DNA from: VFJJ01 sp031362415 | GTDB lineage: Bacteria > Actinomycetota > Acidimicrobiia > IMCC26256 > VFJJ01 | Direction of reading: 5' to 3' | DNA: 64,000 nt | Assembly: GCA_031362415.1 (NCBI GenBank) | Contig: JANLSK010000006.1 | Coordinates: 1-64,000, forward strand | In this document: positions 61,446 through 64,000 of the stretch, piece after piece | Position numbering within the stretch: position 1 is the first letter of the stretch | Layout: each line of letters opens with the position of its first letter | Notes under the pieces: model-generated | The model's database searches: none | Told to the model about the DNA's origin: nothing | The model's input: the letters and a program-made list of their open reading frames with translations, nothing else | Translations under genes and position numbers: made by a program

Positions 61446-63902
61446 ATGAGCACCAGCGAGCACGACGACGACCGAGACGAGCGCGCAGGAACCGAGGGGC
61501 TTCTCGCCGGGGTGCGGATCGTCGATCTGGCCGGGGAGCCCGCGGCCATGACCGGAAGAATCCTCGCCGACTTGGGCGCCGAGGTCGTCAAGATCGAACC
61601 GGTCGACGGCGATCCGCTCCGCCGGCGGGGGCCGTTCCATCCCGACGGCCGCTCGCTGCGTTTCGAGGCCTGGAACGCCGGGAAGGTCTCGGTCGTCGTA
61701 CAGGGCGCCGACGACCCGGCGCTCGACGCGCTGTTCCAGAGCGCCGATGTCGTGATCGACACCCCCGGCTTCGCCGGCTCGTGGCAGATCGATCCGTCCC
61801 GGGCTGCGCAGGCCGTCTGGGTGTCGGTCACGCCGTTCGGGCGCACCGGACCCTGCTCGCACTGGGTCGGCACCGACCTGGGAGCCATGGCGGCCTCGGG
61901 GAACATGTTCTCGACCGGCGATCCCGACCGACCGCCCGTCCGCTGCACGGAGCCCACGGCGTACGCCCACAGCGGGCCCGAGGCGGCGCTGGCGGCGCTG
62001 GCGGGCCTTGCGACGGGACGGCCGCAGCTCGCCGACGTGTCGATGGCCGAGACCGTCGGCATCGCGTCGATGGGCTCGACGGGCCGGTACTTTCGCGACG
62101 GCGTCCGCGGGCAACGTCAGGGGGCGGTCACCGGGCGAACTCGCGAGATCTGGCCCACCAAAGGCGGCGGTTTCGTGAGCTTCGGCCTCCGGGGCGGCAA
62201 GGCGCGCGTCCCCACCCTGGAGCTGATCACCAAGCTGGTGTACGAGGACGGCATCGAGAGCTCCGTGCTCGACCGCAACTGGGAGACCTACTCGCCCACA
62301 ACCGCAAGCGCCGACGAGCTGCGGGCCATGGAGACCGCGATCGGCGAGTACTTCTCGCGCCACACGATGGGCGAGCTGTTCGACATCGCCTGCAAGACCA
62401 ACCTGATGCTGGCGCCCACGGCCACGAACCTGGTGATCCTCGAGTCGAAGCAGCTCGCCGCTCGGGAGTACTTCGGGCCGGTCGGCGACATCGGGGCGTT
62501 CCCCCGGGCGTTCACCATCGTGCGCTCTGTCGACGGTCGAGCTGCTCCGGCCCGTCCGAGTGCCGCAGCGCCCCTCCTCGGCGCAGGCCCGTCGCCTCCC
62601 TGGACCTCGCACGGACCTGAGCGCCGCGAGCCGCCCGCAGGCGCTCCCGGACGCCCGGCGTGGGAGGGCACCCGCATCCTCGAGTTCGGCTCGGGAGCGG
62701 CCGGGCCCATCGCCACCCGCTTCTTCGCCGAGCACGGGGCCACCGTGGTGCGAGTGGAGTCGCGTACGCGCCCCGACTTCCTCCGCGTGTACGCCCTCGG
62801 GCCCCAGAATCCCCACGGCCTCGAGGGGGCCGACATGTTCGACGCGCTCAACGTGGGTAAGCGCACGATCTCGCTCGACCTCAAGAAGCCCGAGGCCAAG
62901 GAGGTCGCCGTGCGGCTCTTCCAATGGGCCGACGGGGTGTGTGAAAACTTCGCTCCCAAGGCCATGCGCAATTTCGGGCTCGACTACGACTCGATGGCCG
63001 CGCTCAAGCCCGACCTGGTGATGATCTCGGCCTGTCTCAACGGCAACACCGGTCCGTACCGCGACTATCCCGGCTTCGGCGGTCAAGGCTCGGCGCTGAG
63101 CGGTTTCAACTGGCTCACCGGCTGGCCCGACAAGGAACCGGCGGGCCCCTTCGGAACCATCACCGACTCGTTGGCTCCCCGCTTCGTGGCCGCCGGTCTC
63201 GCCGCGGGCCTGCTGTATCACCGCCGGACGGGCCGCGGGTGTTATCTCGATCTGGCCCAGGTGGAGGCCGGTATCTATACCCTCTCGACCGCTATCCTCG
63301 ATGGCGCGGTGAACGCCAACGTGGTCACCCGAAACGGGAATCGCCACGACGCGGCCGTCCCCCACGGAGCGTTCCGATGCGCTGATGCACCTGGCGATAC
63401 CACCCGTCCAGAGGGTGCCGGAACTGTCGGCGATCGTTGGATCGCCATCGCCTGCTGGGACGACGAGCAGTGGGCCCGTCTGGCGAACGAGATCGGCGGT
63501 GCGGCGCTCAACGCGGGCCTGTCCGACCTCTCTGGTCGCCGGGCCCGCATCGGCGAGGTGGAGGCACTGGTGAACTCCTTCACAAGCTCCAAGCAGGCCA
63601 TGGAGATCGCGGAACGCTTGCAATCACTGGGGATCGAGGCGGTCCCGGTCAACGACTTCCACGACTGCTTCATCGATCCCCAGCTCACCCACCGTCAGCA
63701 CCTCGTGGCCTTGACCCACCCGTTTCTCGGGGAGGGTCGCTACGAGCGCAACGGCTTCCGGCTGTCCGACGCCGACGCGGTCGCCGAGGGTTACTGGCGG
63801 GCCGGGCCGACGCTCGGACAAGACAACGAGTGGATGCTCGACCAACTCGGTTACACCCCCGCCGAGATCGCCCACCTCGCCGACGTCGGCGCCCTGGCGT
63901 GA
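61446..63902 (+). CDS. Double CaiB/BaiF-type (class III) CoA-transferase
   Basis: 818-aa protein with two class-III CoA-transferase halves in one chain. The first (about 18-370) begins LAGVRIVDLAGEPAAMTGRILADLGAEVVKIE, the second (about 395-818) GTRILEFGSGAAGPIATRFFAEHGATVVRVES, each with the P-loop-like strand and domain-swapped ring topology. The usual catalytic Asp region is present in the second (GGQGSALSGFNWLTG) and less clear in the first (SMGSTGRYFRDG), so the first half may be partly degenerate. A linker rich in Pro, Ala and Arg (residues 360-395) joins them. Such tandem forms occur in actinobacteria with unknown CoA donors and acceptors. Confidence 0.87.
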   Translation: MSTSEHDDDRDERAGTEGLLAGVRIVDLAGEPAAMTGRILADLGAEVVKIEPVDGDPLRRRGPFHPDGRSLRFEAWNAGKVSVVVQGADDPALDALFQSADVVIDTPGFAGSWQIDPSRAAQAVWVSVTPFGRTGPCSHWVGTDLGAMAASGNMFSTGDPDRPPVRCTEPTAYAHSGPEAALAALAGLATGRPQLADVSMAETVGIASMGSTGRYFRDGVRGQRQGAVTGRTREIWPTKGGGFVSFGLRGGKARVPTLELITKLVYEDGIESSVLDRNWETYSPTTASADELRAMETAIGEYFSRHTMGELFDIACKTNLMLAPTATNLVILESKQLAAREYFGPVGDIGAFPRAFTIVRSVDGRAAPARPSAAAPLLGAGPSPPWTSHGPERREPPAGAPGRPAWEGTRILEFGSGAAGPIATRFFAEHGATVVRVESRTRPDFLRVYALGPQNPHGLEGADMFDALNVGKRTISLDLKKPEAKEVAVRLFQWADGVCENFAPKAMRNFGLDYDSMAALKPDLVMISACLNGNTGPYRDYPGFGGQGSALSGFNWLTGWPDKEPAGPFGTITDSLAPRFVAAGLAAGLLYHRRTGRGCYLDLAQVEAGIYTLSTAILDGAVNANVVTRNGNRHDAAVPHGAFRCADAPGDTTRPEGAGTVGDRWIAIACWDDEQWARLANEIGGAALNAGLSDLSGRRARIGEVEALVNSFTSSKQAMEIAERLQSLGIEAVPVNDFHDCFIDPQLTHRQHLVALTHPFLGEGRYERNGFRLSDADAVAEGYWRAGPTLGQDNEWMLDQLGYTPAEIAHLADVGALA

Positions 63903-63956
63903 TCGGCGCTTGGGAGTGACGGCGTAACGACGCATCGGCGTGACGGGTCACGGGCA

Positions 63957-64000
63957 TCACCGCACGGTCACGTCGTCGAAGCGGGTGCGGGACGGGGTGG
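63957..64000 (-). CDS. C-terminus of a gene cut by the window end
   Basis: Only 13 residues (TPSRTRFDDVTVR) before the stop at 63957 on the minus strand are visible. The ending is reminiscent of beta-sandwich carbohydrate-binding or LamG domains, but this is too short to call. It converges with the CoA-transferase gene. Confidence 0.3.
   Translation of the reverse strand, partial: TPSRTRFDDVTVR

Overview
This 64 kb window is high-GC, densely packed DNA from an actinobacterium. GTG starts and 4-nt ATGA/GTGA overlaps are common. The gene set (F420/LLM oxidoreductase, a mycothiol-type nitroreductase homologue, and a HIP/steroid-ring degradation cluster in the mycobacterial style) fits an uncultured acidimicrobial or related lineage, but no rRNA or tRNA was seen that would fix the taxonomy. 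Several genes carry single-base frameshifts, so the region is either decaying in places or comes from a draft or metagenomic assembly with indel errors.

Layout. 1-4.6 kb: partial SDR, an EchA20-like hydratase/hydrolase with an MFS transporter, a small toxin-antitoxin-like pair with a broken nucleotidyltransferase, and a GH4 glycosidase. 4.6-15.2 kb: a steroid C/D-ring (HIP-CoA) catabolic block of echA20, ipdA, ipdB, ipdC, an SDR and an acyl-CoA dehydrogenase, mostly translationally coupled, with a FadA6-like thiolase further on. A broken RCC1-repeat gene, maf, a DapB-like oxidoreductase and a zinc alcohol dehydrogenase lie between. 15.2-22.9 kb: small membrane and lipoproteins, a NifU-domain protein, VOC proteins, a frameshifted beta-keto acid cleavage enzyme, a nitroreductase, and two ORFs whose catalytic Cys codon is TGA. 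22.8-24.1 kb: a broken, less GC-rich methyltransferase gene. 24.3-27.7 kb: a UGSC-family selenoprotein operon. 27.9-36.7 kb: quinone reductase-like, a paired FAD oxidoreductase operon, VOC proteins, Gfo/Idh/MocA, an amidohydrolase-VOC fusion and a class-I amidotransferase-like peptidase. 36.9-44.7 kb: a signalling locus of a 1627-aa kinase/pseudo-cyclase/STAND/WD40 protein plus an FHA-wHTH protein, flanked by two lipoproteins that share an upstream box. 45.3-53.4 kb: acyl-CoA dehydrogenase and SDR genes, cystathionine beta-synthase plus a gamma-synthase-type enzyme, and a thiolase-like/DUF35 pair. 53.4-63.9 kb: PhoD, a pantothenate-kinase-like/SDR fusion coupled to a Sec-type DsbA protein, an LLM oxidoreductase, SDR, HIBADH-like and a double CaiB/BaiF CoA-transferase.

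The most striking result is four unrelated thiol-redox genes in which an in-frame TGA sits exactly at the expected catalytic cysteine: CGF-U in a CMD/AhpD-like protein, NPG-U-G-x-S-R in an ArsC-like protein, U-G-S-C in a UGSC protein, and U-P-W-C in an Rv2466c/DsbA-like protein. Two of them have a compact perfect hairpin 17-19 nt after the TGA, as expected of a bacterial SECIS. Ordinary gene calling would cut all four. No selenocysteine machinery (selA, selB, selC, selD) is in the window, so it must be elsewhere in the genome if the reading is right.
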